This document shows positions 1 to 4,562 of a DNA stretch of 9,075 bases, piece by piece. Position 1 is the stretch's first letter. Each line of letters starts with the position of its first letter. Under the pieces are notes generated by a model. That model saw only the letters and a list, made by a program, of their open reading frames with translations. It was not told where the DNA came from and ran no database searches. Location: positions 1-9,075 of the forward strand of contig MFBO01000008.1 in NCBI GenBank assembly GCA_001774995.1, in the 5' to 3' direction. Both the position numbers and the translations under genes were made by a program. Source of the stretch: Candidatus Curtissbacteria bacterium RIFCSPLOWO2_01_FULL_38_11b (lineage in GTDB: Bacteria; Patescibacteriota; Microgenomatia; Curtissbacterales; GWA2-41-24).

Positions 1-235
1 AGGGGTCAGTATACAAATCAGACAGCTGTTTGCCATTTTCTATCAGAGCAAAAGTTTTTGTGCAGTACGATATATTACTATGCAGTTTTTTTAATGCATC
101 GCTTAGTTTATGCGAATTTGTGTCATCGCTTTTAAGCAAATAATAGGCAAACCTCTCGGCCGACCGTGGCCCAACCCCAGGCAAAGCGCCAAGCGCTTCA
201 ATTAGGTCATTTAATGCTGGCGGAAGGATAGTCAT
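1..235 (-). CDS. recR: Recombination mediator RecR, N-terminal part (cut by window edge)
   Basis: RecR acts with RecO (and RecF) to load RecA on gapped DNA in the cytoplasm. The first 78 residues are visible, starting at the ATG complementary to 233-235. The opening residues PPALNDLIEALGALPGVGPRSA (positions 5-26, shown here only as the family's LPGVGxxSA helix-hairpin-helix) are diagnostic. The zinc-finger region follows at about 55-78. In a typical RecR it carries CxxC...CxxC before the SDP/TDP motif. Here only C58 remains: the other three positions read T61, S72 and Y75, although the closing TDP is kept. It lies 38 bp downstream of ybaB on the same strand, the usual ybaB-recR order. No Shine-Dalgarno site precedes the ATG, so translation may depend on the upstream gene. 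The Toprim domain lies outside the window. The identification is firm. Confidence 0.9.
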   Translation of the reverse strand, partial: MTILPPALNDLIEALGALPGVGPRSAERFAYYLLKSDDTNSHKLSDALKKLHSNISYCTKTFALIENGKQLSDLYTDP

Positions 236-273
236 AAAATATAGTTTGTAGCTTTTAGTTTACAGTTTGTAGT

Positions 274-567
274 TTAGAGTCCCAGTTCAGACAAAACGCC
301 CATAAATGGCTGCATCTTTTCGGCGGCAAGCTTCTGGCTTTGCTGGATTGCGTCTTTAACGGCTTCCTCAACCCAGCGCTCCAGCATTCCTATGTCGTCC
401 AAGTCAACGTATTCTGGGTCAATGTGGATTTTCTTTATTTTCTGCTCGCCGGTAATTTCAACTTTTACGGCCCCATCGCCGGCCACAACAGTAATCACCT
501 GTTTTTGCAGTTCTTTTTGCATCTTTTTAATCTTTAGTAACATTTTTGCTTGATCGAATCGGCCCAT
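274..567 (-). CDS. ybaB: YbaB/EbfC family nucleoid-associated DNA-binding protein
   Basis: A 97-residue protein, the typical family length. YbaB/EbfC proteins form tweezer-shaped dimers that bind DNA and help organise the nucleoid; the gene is usually next to recR and often behind dnaX. The N-terminal helix (about 1-25, rich in Lys, Met and Gln, MLLKIKKMQKELQKQ) is followed by the beta-strand core with VAGDGAVKVEITGEQKI and IDPEYV (about 28-54). A C-terminal helical part ends in MGVLSELGL. The start is supported by the Shine-Dalgarno AGGAG (complement of 573-577), and an extended -10 lies about 35 bp upstream. It is first in an operon with recR. Nothing looks damaged. Confidence 0.93.
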   Translation of the reverse strand: MGRFDQAKMLLKIKKMQKELQKQVITVVAGDGAVKVEITGEQKIKKIHIDPEYVDLDDIGMLERWVEEAVKDAIQQSQKLAAEKMQPFMGVLSELGL

Positions 568-572
568 ACAAT

Positions 573-607
573 CTCCTATATATTATTACTGTTATATTGT
601 AGCAAAT
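573..607 (-). promoter_or_regulatory. Promoter (extended -10) and Shine-Dalgarno of ybaB-recR
   Basis: Reading the minus strand there is TGCTACAAT, an extended -10 box, followed by about 20 bp and the Shine-Dalgarno AGGAG with good spacing to the ybaB ATG. No convincing -35 is seen, which is acceptable for an extended -10 promoter. A small perfect hairpin (GTTCGTT/AACGAAC, 621-636) lies just upstream. Confidence 0.55.
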
Positions 608-716
608 TTAGGATAAGGATGTTCGTTAAAACGAACCAAACAGTTTCACCGCTATCTTCGATAGCTATGGCGAGCTACTTTCTTGTGTTAACGAAGAAAG
701 TAGCCAAAGAAGTAAC

Positions 717-880
717 AGGCAAGCGCTAAAACATGACTAGTTTGTTATACCAGGCATGGTCGTGATACAAAGAACGACCTTTGGTCGGTCTATTTCTTTA
801 TTTTGGAACCGAAATAGACCGCCTTTGTATCACTTACTCGACCAAGCCTGATACAAACCAATCAGTTTTAGCTAGCCTGG
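717..880. repeat. Long imperfect inverted repeat (about 165 bp hairpin)
   Basis: Arms pair in several blocks around a loop at 797-810. The blocks are CGGTCTATTTC (786-796) with GAAATAGACCG (811-821), TGATACAAAG (763-772) with CTTTGTATCA (823-832), TGGTCG (757-762) with CGACCA (839-844), CAGGC with GCCTG, and outermost CTAAAAC (726-732) with GTTTTAG (865-871). The pairing spans far more than a terminator. The arm around 745-772 resembles the arm of the 8734-8881 element (ATACCAGG followed by ATGR-C), so it may be a diverged member of the same family. Confidence 0.7.
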
Positions 881-898
881 TAGGGGAAAAACCAATCT

Positions 899-960
899 GT
901 TTTTCAGAGGGGGTATTAAGGGTCAGATGCCTTCTACGAATGTATCAATGAAAATGTTTA
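899..960 (+). repeat. 62-bp dispersed repeat, copy A
   Basis: Matches 1821-1882 at 54 of 62 positions in the same orientation. The first 19 bases, GTTTTTCAGAGGGGGTATT, recur a third time in inverted orientation at 8724-8742. In this copy the repeat ends just upstream of the promoter of the toxin-like gene. An ATG at 927 opens a 23-codon frame (MPSTNVSMKMF...) similar to the frame in copy B. Confidence 0.8.
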
Positions 961-969
961 TTTTTACTA

Positions 970-1025
970 TTCAAGAATTTTACTTTTTATCGCTATAATA
1001 AAAGTGTATATGCAAATTAGGAGAT
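970..1025 (+). promoter_or_regulatory. Promoter and ribosome binding site of the toxin-like gene
   Basis: TATAAT at 994-999 is a perfect -10. A weak -35 (TTCAAG, 970-975) sits 18 bp upstream. Transcription would start near 1006, leaving a leader of about 25 nt. The Shine-Dalgarno AGGAG at 1019-1023 is 7 nt from the TTG at 1031 and fixes that start. The segment 1013-1025 (CAAATTAGGAGAT) is complementary at 12 of 13 positions to the small RNA encoded downstream. Confidence 0.6.
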
Positions 1026-1030
1026 AACAA

Positions 1031-1423
1031 TTGCCGAAGCGCATCAGAACACAAGAATTTGTAGAAAAATATAGAGATTCTTATAAGCGTATTGTGCCAG
1101 TAGAATCTCCCGCCATTAAAAACAAAATTTATTTCAATATGTATGGATTTAAGCACTTAGTATTTAAGGGGAAACACCGTCGCGAGAGTAAAGCCATATT
1201 AAACAGATTAGTTCTTGTCCCATTAATCGTTCCAGTAATACGTAATTGTGACGAGGCGCTGGAGATACGTATCCGGAAAGAGATTATAGATGGTAAAAAA
1301 GTGACTGTCACTTATCACGCGCTTGAATCACATGTAGGAAAAGATAGTGTAAGAGTCCGGGTCATTACTAGAAAAGTCGGGAAAAAAGGCAGGCATTATT
1401 TTCATAGTGTTATGAAGTATTAA
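1031..1423 (+). CDS. Small basic protein resembling BECR-fold (phage Barnase/EndoU/ColicinE5/RelE-like) nuclease, probable toxin
   Basis: A 130-residue protein starting at TTG, placed by AGGAG 7 nt upstream. It is strongly basic, with no signal peptide or membrane segment. The pattern agrees with small phage-type BECR nucleases: an N-terminal helix; YGFKHLVFKGKHRR (38-51) with a conserved-looking His and basic cluster; a helix with VLVPLIVPVI (61-70); then three beta strands, VTVTYHALE (91-99), VRVRVITRKVG (107-117) and HYFHSVMKY (122-130). In that fold His, Arg and Ser/Thr residues on the sheet cut RNA. Its own promoter and leader are visible. No protein antitoxin gene adjoins it; instead a convergent small RNA shares its terminator hairpin. 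The assignment rests on pattern recognition only. An RNA-binding protein of another fold is the main alternative. Confidence 0.5.
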   Translation: MPKRIRTQEFVEKYRDSYKRIVPVESPAIKNKIYFNMYGFKHLVFKGKHRRESKAILNRLVLVPLIVPVIRNCDEALEIRIRKEIIDGKKVTVTYHALESHVGKDSVRVRVITRKVGKKGRHYFHSVMKY

Positions 1424-1445
1424 AAAACGCTCCTGCTTGGAGCGT
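1422..1445. terminator. Bidirectional intrinsic terminator (strong on minus strand)
   Basis: A perfect 7-bp stem, ACGCTCC (1427-1433) and GGAGCGT (1439-1445), has a 5-nt loop. On the minus strand the stem runs into six T, a classic intrinsic terminator for the small RNA. On the plus strand the tail is CCTTTAG, weaker but placed 4 nt after the stop codon of the toxin-like gene. Confidence 0.85.
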
Positions 1446-1515
1446 CCTTTAGTGTGCTCGCTTCCAACTTAGGAGATTTTCCTTGGTCGGTTCTAGGGCA
1501 AGCCCCACAAGCACA
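1424..1515 (-). ncRNA. Putative small RNA convergent with the toxin-like gene (candidate antisense antitoxin)
   Basis: A promoter at 1548-1521 and an intrinsic terminator at 1445-1422 frame a transcript of about 90 nt with no ORF. It folds by hand into a three-way junction. The basal stem is UGUGCUUGU (1515-1507) with GCGAGCACA (1461-1453). Hairpin 1 is GGGG/CCCU closed by CUUG (1506-1495). Hairpin 2 has stems CCGAC/GUUGG and AGGA/UCCU (1490-1464). The single-stranded CUAAAGG links to the terminator. The apical loop and 3' side of hairpin 2 (1477-1465) are complementary to the Shine-Dalgarno region of the gene at 1031 over 12 of 13 positions. I do not recognise it as tmRNA, SRP RNA, 6S or RNase P RNA. 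Its existence is well supported by sequence signals; its target is inference. Confidence 0.65.
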
Positions 1516-1520
1516 TTTAC

Positions 1521-1550
1521 ATTGTAGCACTATTGACGTAAAAGTCAATA
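1521..1550 (-). promoter_or_regulatory. Sigma70-type promoter of the small RNA, overlapped by an inverted repeat
   Basis: On the minus strand TTGACT (1548-1543), a 16-bp spacer and TACAAT (1526-1521) preceded by TGC form one of the best promoters in the window. A perfect inverted repeat TATTGAC-N6-GTCAATA (1531-1550) covers the -35 and part of the spacer, a possible operator. Confidence 0.75.
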
Positions 1551-1644
1551 TATTTTATTCATATCAGATGTGTGGAAGTGAGGGCTAGGATCAGTTTCGC
1601 TTTTAGTAGATCAGCTAATGGGGGGTTCCTTTTGGCCTGGGATA

Positions 1645-1680
1645 TGTGCAAATAATACGCTATAGCGTATTATTTGCACA
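1645..1680. repeat. Perfect 36-bp palindrome, copy 1
   Basis: Every base from 1645 to 1662 pairs with its mirror from 1663 to 1680. The centre is TACGCTATAGCGTA. It differs from copy 2 (7865-7900) only by GC in place of AT at arm positions 4-5 and by the matching change in the other arm. It lies 11 bp upstream of a TATAAT. Confidence 0.95.
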
Positions 1681-1691
1681 CTTCATGTAGT

Positions 1692-1791
1692 TATAATGGT
1701 AGTGTTAACGAGTTTGTTAAGGACAACGCAGATGCCCAGACCCATAAAGACAAGAGATTTTCAGCCTGCCCTTCGTAGCAAGGCGAAGTAG
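1692..1791 (+). CDS. Possible promoter plus 19-codon ORF (gene remnant or leader peptide)
   Basis: TATAAT at 1692-1697, Shine-Dalgarno AAGGA at 1719-1723 and, 8 nt later, ATG at 1732 open a frame of 19 codons beginning MPRPIKTRDFQ and ending with TAG at 1789-1791. The last codons lie inside the CTTCGTAGC repeat that starts at 1765. The initiation signals look real but the frame is cut short by the repeat. It could be the 5' stub of a gene replaced by repeat insertion, a regulatory leader, or chance. The palindrome just upstream could act as an operator. Confidence 0.25.
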
Positions 1792-1800
1792 GGAGCCTGG
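1765..1800 (+). repeat. CTTCGTAGC hairpin repeat, copy 1
   Basis: CCTGCC followed by CTTCGTAGC...GCGAAG and GGGAGCCTGG. The middle forms a short hairpin (CTTCG with CGAAG). The same unit occurs inverted at 6703-6733 and 6826-6861. In each case a TACGCTATAGCGTA palindrome lies within about 100 bp. Confidence 0.75.
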
Positions 1801-1820
1801 ATATGGGAACATAAGACACA

Positions 1821-1882
1821 GTTTTTCAGAGGGGGTATTTAGGGTTAGATGCCTTCTATGAACGTATCTATAAAGCTGTTTA
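1821..1882 (+). repeat. 62-bp dispersed repeat, copy B
   Basis: Identical to 899-960 at 54 of 62 positions. From the ATG at 1849, three of the six differences fall at synonymous third positions (AAT/AAC, TCA/TCT, AAA/AAG), which hints at, but does not prove, a conserved peptide start. Confidence 0.8.
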
Positions 1883-1983
1883 GCTTTTTGCTAATTTTCG
1901 TAACATCAGGTTTTTTCTTATTTAGGTATAATGTTCTCTTGCCTACTAAAATAACCTGCTTTAATAACGCCCTTATAGATTGA
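1849..1983 (+). CDS. Possible 44-residue hydrophobic peptide downstream of repeat copy B
   Basis: The frame opens MPSMNVSIKLFSFLLIF and holds a hydrophobic stretch at about residues 10-25 that could span a membrane, with a polar tail ending NNALID and a TGA at 1981-1983. The first ten residues resemble the start of the frame in repeat copy A. The purine-rich GAGGGGG (1829-1835) is 13 nt from the ATG, too far for a good Shine-Dalgarno; AGGG (1841-1844) is closer. Its end overlaps the 3' end of the convergent toxin gene by 11 bp. It resembles small membrane-acting toxins only in size and hydrophobicity, and may not be translated. Confidence 0.25.
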   Translation: MPSMNVSIKLFSFLLIFVTSGFFLFRYNVLLPTKITCFNNALID

Positions 1984-2380
1984 ATATTTTGCCCACCTCA
2001 TCAAATGTCTGCTTAACAATCGATTTCCATTTTGCTGTCTCATTTGGCTCTGAAATATCGTTTTTCGAATATACCAATAGAACTTTGACCGATCGTATGT
2101 CCTCATCAATAAATAAAATACATCTGTTACCAGAGCTTTTGGGCGATACTCGCGTACCCTCTACAGCAAAATCTAACTTTACCAATTTATATTGAGCTAC
2201 TGCCGAGATTAGATCGGCACGTTTATATTCCAATACACTATCTATACGCTTGCAGATATCATCAATATCTTGCAATGTGCCAGACCAAGCACTTTTATAT
2301 TTTTTTGCGAATACTTTTATATAATGACGCTTTGTAAAAGTCTCGAATTCAACACTATAATTTTGCTCTTCCATAAACAC
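1973..2380 (-). CDS. Toxin partner of the Panacea antitoxin (RelE-like, unverified)
   Basis: A 135-residue protein whose ATG lies inside the antitoxin's 3' end (26-bp overlap), so translation is coupled. A second ATG two codons on (MEEQ) is an alternative start. No signal or membrane segment is visible. Notable segments are FTKRHYIKVFAKKYKSAW (15-32, basic, with His and Arg), LDFAVEGTRVSPKSSGNR (69-86, a beta hairpin with Lys and Arg), ILFIDED (88-94) and VLLVYSKNDIS (100-110), followed by NETAKWKSIV. Basic N-terminal helices then an antiparallel sheet with scattered Lys/Arg fit RelE/ParE-type ribonuclease toxins. In toxin-antitoxin pairs with Panacea antitoxins, this second position is the toxin. 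The position is strong evidence; the exact toxin class is not. Confidence 0.6.
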   Translation of the reverse strand: MFMEEQNYSVEFETFTKRHYIKVFAKKYKSAWSGTLQDIDDICKRIDSVLEYKRADLISAVAQYKLVKLDFAVEGTRVSPKSSGNRCILFIDEDIRSVKVLLVYSKNDISEPNETAKWKSIVKQTFDEVGKIFNL

Positions 2381-3074
2381 GCTCTGGTTCTTCCTGTGTT
2401 ATGAGGCCGTAAGGCATAACTTCACCATTGCGACAGATTTGCCACGGTAACTGTGCGTGAGTAAAATCAACAACCTCTTGTGTTTGTTTACCCTTCCACG
2501 CATTACCAATCTTGCCAATCATTGCCTTCTCTTCCTTGCTAAGTCTATTTGCTGGCGCATCGCCAGACTCTGTCAACTCAAAAAGGATAGATTTTCCTTT
2601 TTCCTCTCGATCTATGATCCCATCTTCTTCTAGTTCATCTAAAGCACGAAAATACACATCAGGGACAGGCCCACGCGGAAGTTTACGATAGCTCATCCCC
2701 GACATAGGTCTTAGGTTGTCGTAGTACCATGTAAAGTCAGCCAGATATACAAGCTTAGCCAATTTTGTCTTAGTAATTTTTCCATCTTTATCAGCACCAG
2801 ATTGCAAAGCGTTAAGAATTATTTGTTTATACTTCTCAACTGATGCCTGATTGTCCGAGAAGGTAGAAACACCGTCGGGCGCACCCCTCAAGTCATCAAT
2901 ACTTATACGTAGCATAGCTGCTATAGACTCGGCTTGTGAAAGCGTAATGTCACGTTTACCTGCCTCCACTAACGCATATGTAGGGCGACTAAGCCCGACT
3001 GCGCTTGCAACTTGTTCTTGTGTAAAACCACGCGCAAGGCGAGCCTTTTCTAGATTATTTGCAAGATTACTCAT
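2355..3074 (-). CDS. Xre-type HTH plus Panacea (DUF4065) domain antitoxin
   Basis: A 239-residue protein. Residues 6-63 form an Xre/Cro helix-turn-helix (TQEQVASAVGLSRPTYALVE, recognition helix about 28-38). Residues about 80-225 match the Panacea/SocA-like domain: KITKTKLAKLVYLADF (99-114), the SYRKLPRGPVPD turn (128-139), the ALDELEEDGII strand-helix, and the closing FTHAQLPW (204-211). Panacea is a known antitoxin domain that neutralises unrelated toxins by direct binding. The HTH should let the protein repress its own operon. Antitoxin comes first and overlaps the toxin by 26 bp. The start is fixed by AAGGA 6 nt upstream. Confidence 0.88.
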   Translation of the reverse strand: MSNLANNLEKARLARGFTQEQVASAVGLSRPTYALVEAGKRDITLSQAESIAAMLRISIDDLRGAPDGVSTFSDNQASVEKYKQIILNALQSGADKDGKITKTKLAKLVYLADFTWYYDNLRPMSGMSYRKLPRGPVPDVYFRALDELEEDGIIDREEKGKSILFELTESGDAPANRLSKEEKAMIGKIGNAWKGKQTQEVVDFTHAQLPWQICRNGEVMPYGLITQEEPERVYGRAKL

Positions 3075-3086
3075 AGTTGATCCTTT

Positions 3087-3139
3087 TTGATATCAATATA
3101 CTAGCAAACAAATTAAAATAATACAACATCAAATGTCAA
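3087..3139 (-). promoter_or_regulatory. Promoter and possible operator of the Panacea toxin-antitoxin operon
   Basis: On the minus strand TTGTAT (3126-3121), a 17-bp spacer and TAGTAT (3103-3098) preceded by TGC make a plausible promoter; a better -35 TTGACA (3139-3134) lies further up but lacks a good -10 at 17 bp. The perfect palindrome TTGATATCAA (3087-3096) sits at the predicted transcription start and is a natural binding site for the HTH antitoxin. Confidence 0.5.
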
Positions 3140-3158
3140 CACTTTTTACATTCCATGC

Positions 3159-3201
3159 TTGACTATTTTACTTAGCCCTGTAATAATCGAGGGTACGATT
3201 A
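3159..3201 (+). promoter_or_regulatory. Promoter of the DUF2188 / Cas2-like operon with overlapping inverted repeat
   Basis: TTGACT (3159-3164), a 17-bp spacer and AATAAT (3182-3187) face away from the Panacea operon. An inverted repeat TAATCG-N6-CGATTA (3184-3201) overlaps the -10 and could be an operator or the first leader hairpin. The start would be near 3194, giving a leader of about 150 nt. Confidence 0.55.
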
Positions 3202-3229
3202 CTCAATAAAAGAGAAGGCTGAGCAGTCG

Positions 3230-3299
3230 GGGCTTGGAGAACAGGGATCCAAGCCCAATCAAAAACAACTAGAAACGACCAGATTGCGAGCTGAGTCGT
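3230..3299 (+). promoter_or_regulatory. Structured 5' leader with two hairpins
   Basis: A perfect 9-bp stem GGGCTTGGA (3230-3238) with TCCAAGCCC (3248-3256) has a 9-nt loop, followed by a smaller ACGAC/GTCGT hairpin (3275-3299). There is no T-run, so it is not a standard terminator. It lies between the predicted promoter and the ribosome binding site of the DUF2188-like gene. Confidence 0.5.
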
Positions 3300-3343
3300 C
3301 TCCGGTAATAGTAAAAGTAAACTGTGTAAAGGAGAATTCGCAA

Positions 3344-3577
3344 ATGTCAAACTATCATGTAATGAAACGCTCAGACGGTGGCTGGGAAGATAAAAGAGAA
3401 CACGCCGACCGTGCAGCACGAGTATATGAAAACCAGAAAGAAGCGATTACTGGTGCGGAACAACATGCGCATAACTCAGGTGGTGGAGAAGTTAAAATTC
3501 ACCGATCAGACAATAACCAAATTAGGGAAGCTTACACTATACCACCAGCTAAAGATCCCTTCCCGCCCAAAGGCTAA
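3344..3577 (+). CDS. DUF2188-like small protein
   Basis: A 77-residue hydrophilic protein. The start at MSNYHVMKRSDGGW is chosen because AAAGGAG (3328-3334) sits 9 nt upstream; an upstream in-frame ATG at 3284 lies inside the structured leader and lacks such a site. The pattern YHVMKRSDGGWEDKREHADRA, then A...T...A...A near residues 31-42, a GGEVKIHRSDN segment (46-56) and an AYTIPP end matches DUF2188, in which a beta hairpin is followed by a helix and a final strand with KxHxxDGxI. The function of the family is not established. The next gene starts 2 bp after its stop, so the two form an operon. Confidence 0.75.
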   Translation: MSNYHVMKRSDGGWEDKREHADRAARVYENQKEAITGAEQHAHNSGGGEVKIHRSDNNQIREAYTIPPAKDPFPPKG

Positions 3578-3579
3578 AA

Positions 3580-3855
3580 ATGAGTGTCAAAATAATTTCT
3601 TATGATTTAATGCAACCAGGTCAAGACTACGAGGATCTGATTAGCTATATTAAAGGTCTTGGCTCATGGGCTAAGCCTCTTGAGTCATTATGGTTCGTTA
3701 ACACAGATGAAACTTGTTCGGTTGTCAGGGACGGGGCTAAACAATATATGGATGATAACGATAAGATATTTGTAGCCAAATGGAGCCCAGAAAGTGGGTG
3801 GTCATCCCGGAACTTATCCACTAAAGTGACGGATTGGCTCCACAATCAAGAGTAG
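3580..3855 (+). CDS. Cas2-like / SinR-family small protein
   Basis: A 91-residue protein that opens with the beta strand and turn IISYDLMQPGQDYEDL, followed by a helix with IKGLG and the strand LESLWFVNTDETC (34-46). Then come a helix VRDGAKQYMDDNDKIFVAKW and the end WSSRNLSTKVTDWL. This is the ferredoxin-like pattern of orphan Cas2/VapD-like proteins often labelled SinR family, where the N-terminal YDL Asp is conserved. No CRISPR array or other cas gene is present, so CRISPR adaptation is not implied. Some relatives are nucleases of toxin type. Translation starts 2 bp after the DUF2188 gene's stop; AAAGG inside that gene's end serves as ribosome site. Confidence 0.65.
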   Translation: MSVKIISYDLMQPGQDYEDLISYIKGLGSWAKPLESLWFVNTDETCSVVRDGAKQYMDDNDKIFVAKWSPESGWSSRNLSTKVTDWLHNQE

Positions 3856-3884
3856 CTATACTTTTATCTTTCTGAAGATTAGTT

Positions 3885-3902
3885 GAGACAAAAGTAAGTC
3901 TC
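3885..3902. terminator. Weak convergent hairpin between the Cas2-like gene and the endonuclease gene
   Basis: GAGAC (3885-3889) pairs with GTCTC (3898-3902). It sits in the gap where the two operons converge, but lacks a clear T-run on either side. Confidence 0.25.
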
Positions 3903-3935
3903 GAAACTTTATCAACTTTTCTGTTTCACGCATAG

Positions 3936-4562
3936 TTATTTAGATTCCTGAAAAATTTTAGCAACAAACGCCGTTCGGGCATAAAACGCCCGGCTTATGG
4001 ACCCATGGCCCGCGCCTTTTGTCCGTGCTTGTATCCATTTACCATCTGCGCCTGTTAGTGCAGTAAATCCGTGTTTAATGAGTTTATTCCTTATTAATTC
4101 ATAGTCTGCTTCCACTTCCCTGATAAGATCAGCGTCTTCTAAGTAGTCAATACTGCTAACTTCCAACAAAACAGCTTTTTCGGCATTTGTTCCCGACCAA
4201 TCAACCGCACATATAATTAGTGACTTTAGTTTTGCCCAACAATGACTCTGAAAGAATGAGTGCTCTAAAAGCTCTTTTGGATTGATCATAGTAATAGCCA
4301 TCGTTTCCTTGGGCACAAGCCTTTCTTTCACCATATGGAAGCTAACTGACTTGAGCTCAAACGATAATCCATTTGGTGCTTTTGAATTATTGTTAGTAAG
4401 ACCGGCGAGTCTTTCTAATACTAGCCCCTTCCACCCCTTATTTTGTTTGCCAGTTTCATATGTTGTTATTCCGAATTCTTTAGCAAGTTTACGTAAATCT
4501 TGACCTATATATTGACGTAGGTTCTGTATCGCCACCGCACGAGTTACGATTTTGTCTGTCAT
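3936..4562 (-). CDS. MutH/Sau3AI-like type II restriction endonuclease
   Basis: A 208-residue protein. The pattern is that of the MutH/Sau3AI fold: KGWKGLVLERLAG (42-54) with the conserved Glu E50, then the catalytic strand FELKS with E69-x-K71, then KETMAITMI (85-93), and a C-terminal part with GADGKWIQARTKG (171-183) and RAFYARTAFVAKIF (191-204). Enzymes of this fold cut or nick DNA at short sites such as GATC. The first acidic metal ligand expected 5-7 residues before E69 is not seen: N64 and A62 stand there. It overlaps the upstream methyltransferase gene by ATGA, the arrangement of a restriction-modification pair. Specificity is inferred, not shown. Confidence 0.75.
   Translation of the reverse strand: MTDKIVTRAVAIQNLRQYIGQDLRKLAKEFGITTYETGKQNKGWKGLVLERLAGLTNNNSKAPNGLSFELKSVSFHMVKERLVPKETMAITMINPKELLEHSFFQSHCWAKLKSLIICAVDWSGTNAEKAVLLEVSSIDYLEDADLIREVEADYELIRNKLIKHGFTALTGADGKWIQARTKGAGHGSISRAFYARTAFVAKIFQESK

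Larger units (their letters stand above)
600..1010. other. Intergenic region rich in hairpins, no gene recognised
   Basis: The 460 bp between ybaB and the TTG-started toxin-like gene contain nested inverted repeats and no credible long ORF. Stems visible by eye are GTTCGTT/AACGAAC (621-636), GCTATC/GATAGC (651-665), an 11-bp stem GCTACTTTCTT/AAGAAAGTAGC (674-704), and a very large imperfect hairpin over 717-880, listed separately. The right end carries one copy of the GTTTTTCAG-bounded repeat (899-960) and then the promoter of the next gene. Confidence 0.7.
1551..1848. other. Intergenic region with palindrome, promoter and repeat; no established gene
   Basis: Between the small-RNA promoter and the Panacea toxin gene there is no long ORF. 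Visible features are the 36-bp palindrome (1645-1680), a -10-like TATAAT (1692-1697) with a Shine-Dalgarno and a 19-codon frame behind it, the CTTCGTAGC hairpin repeat (1765-1800) and repeat copy B (1821-1882). From 1560 to 1640 I see nothing beyond a repeated GATCAG. Confidence 0.7.

Noticed and set aside
1424..1515. SRP (4.5S) RNA or tmRNA for the small RNA
   Set aside because: The conserved SRP tip (GGAA loop with AGCAG side) is absent, and there is no tRNA-like end or tag frame.
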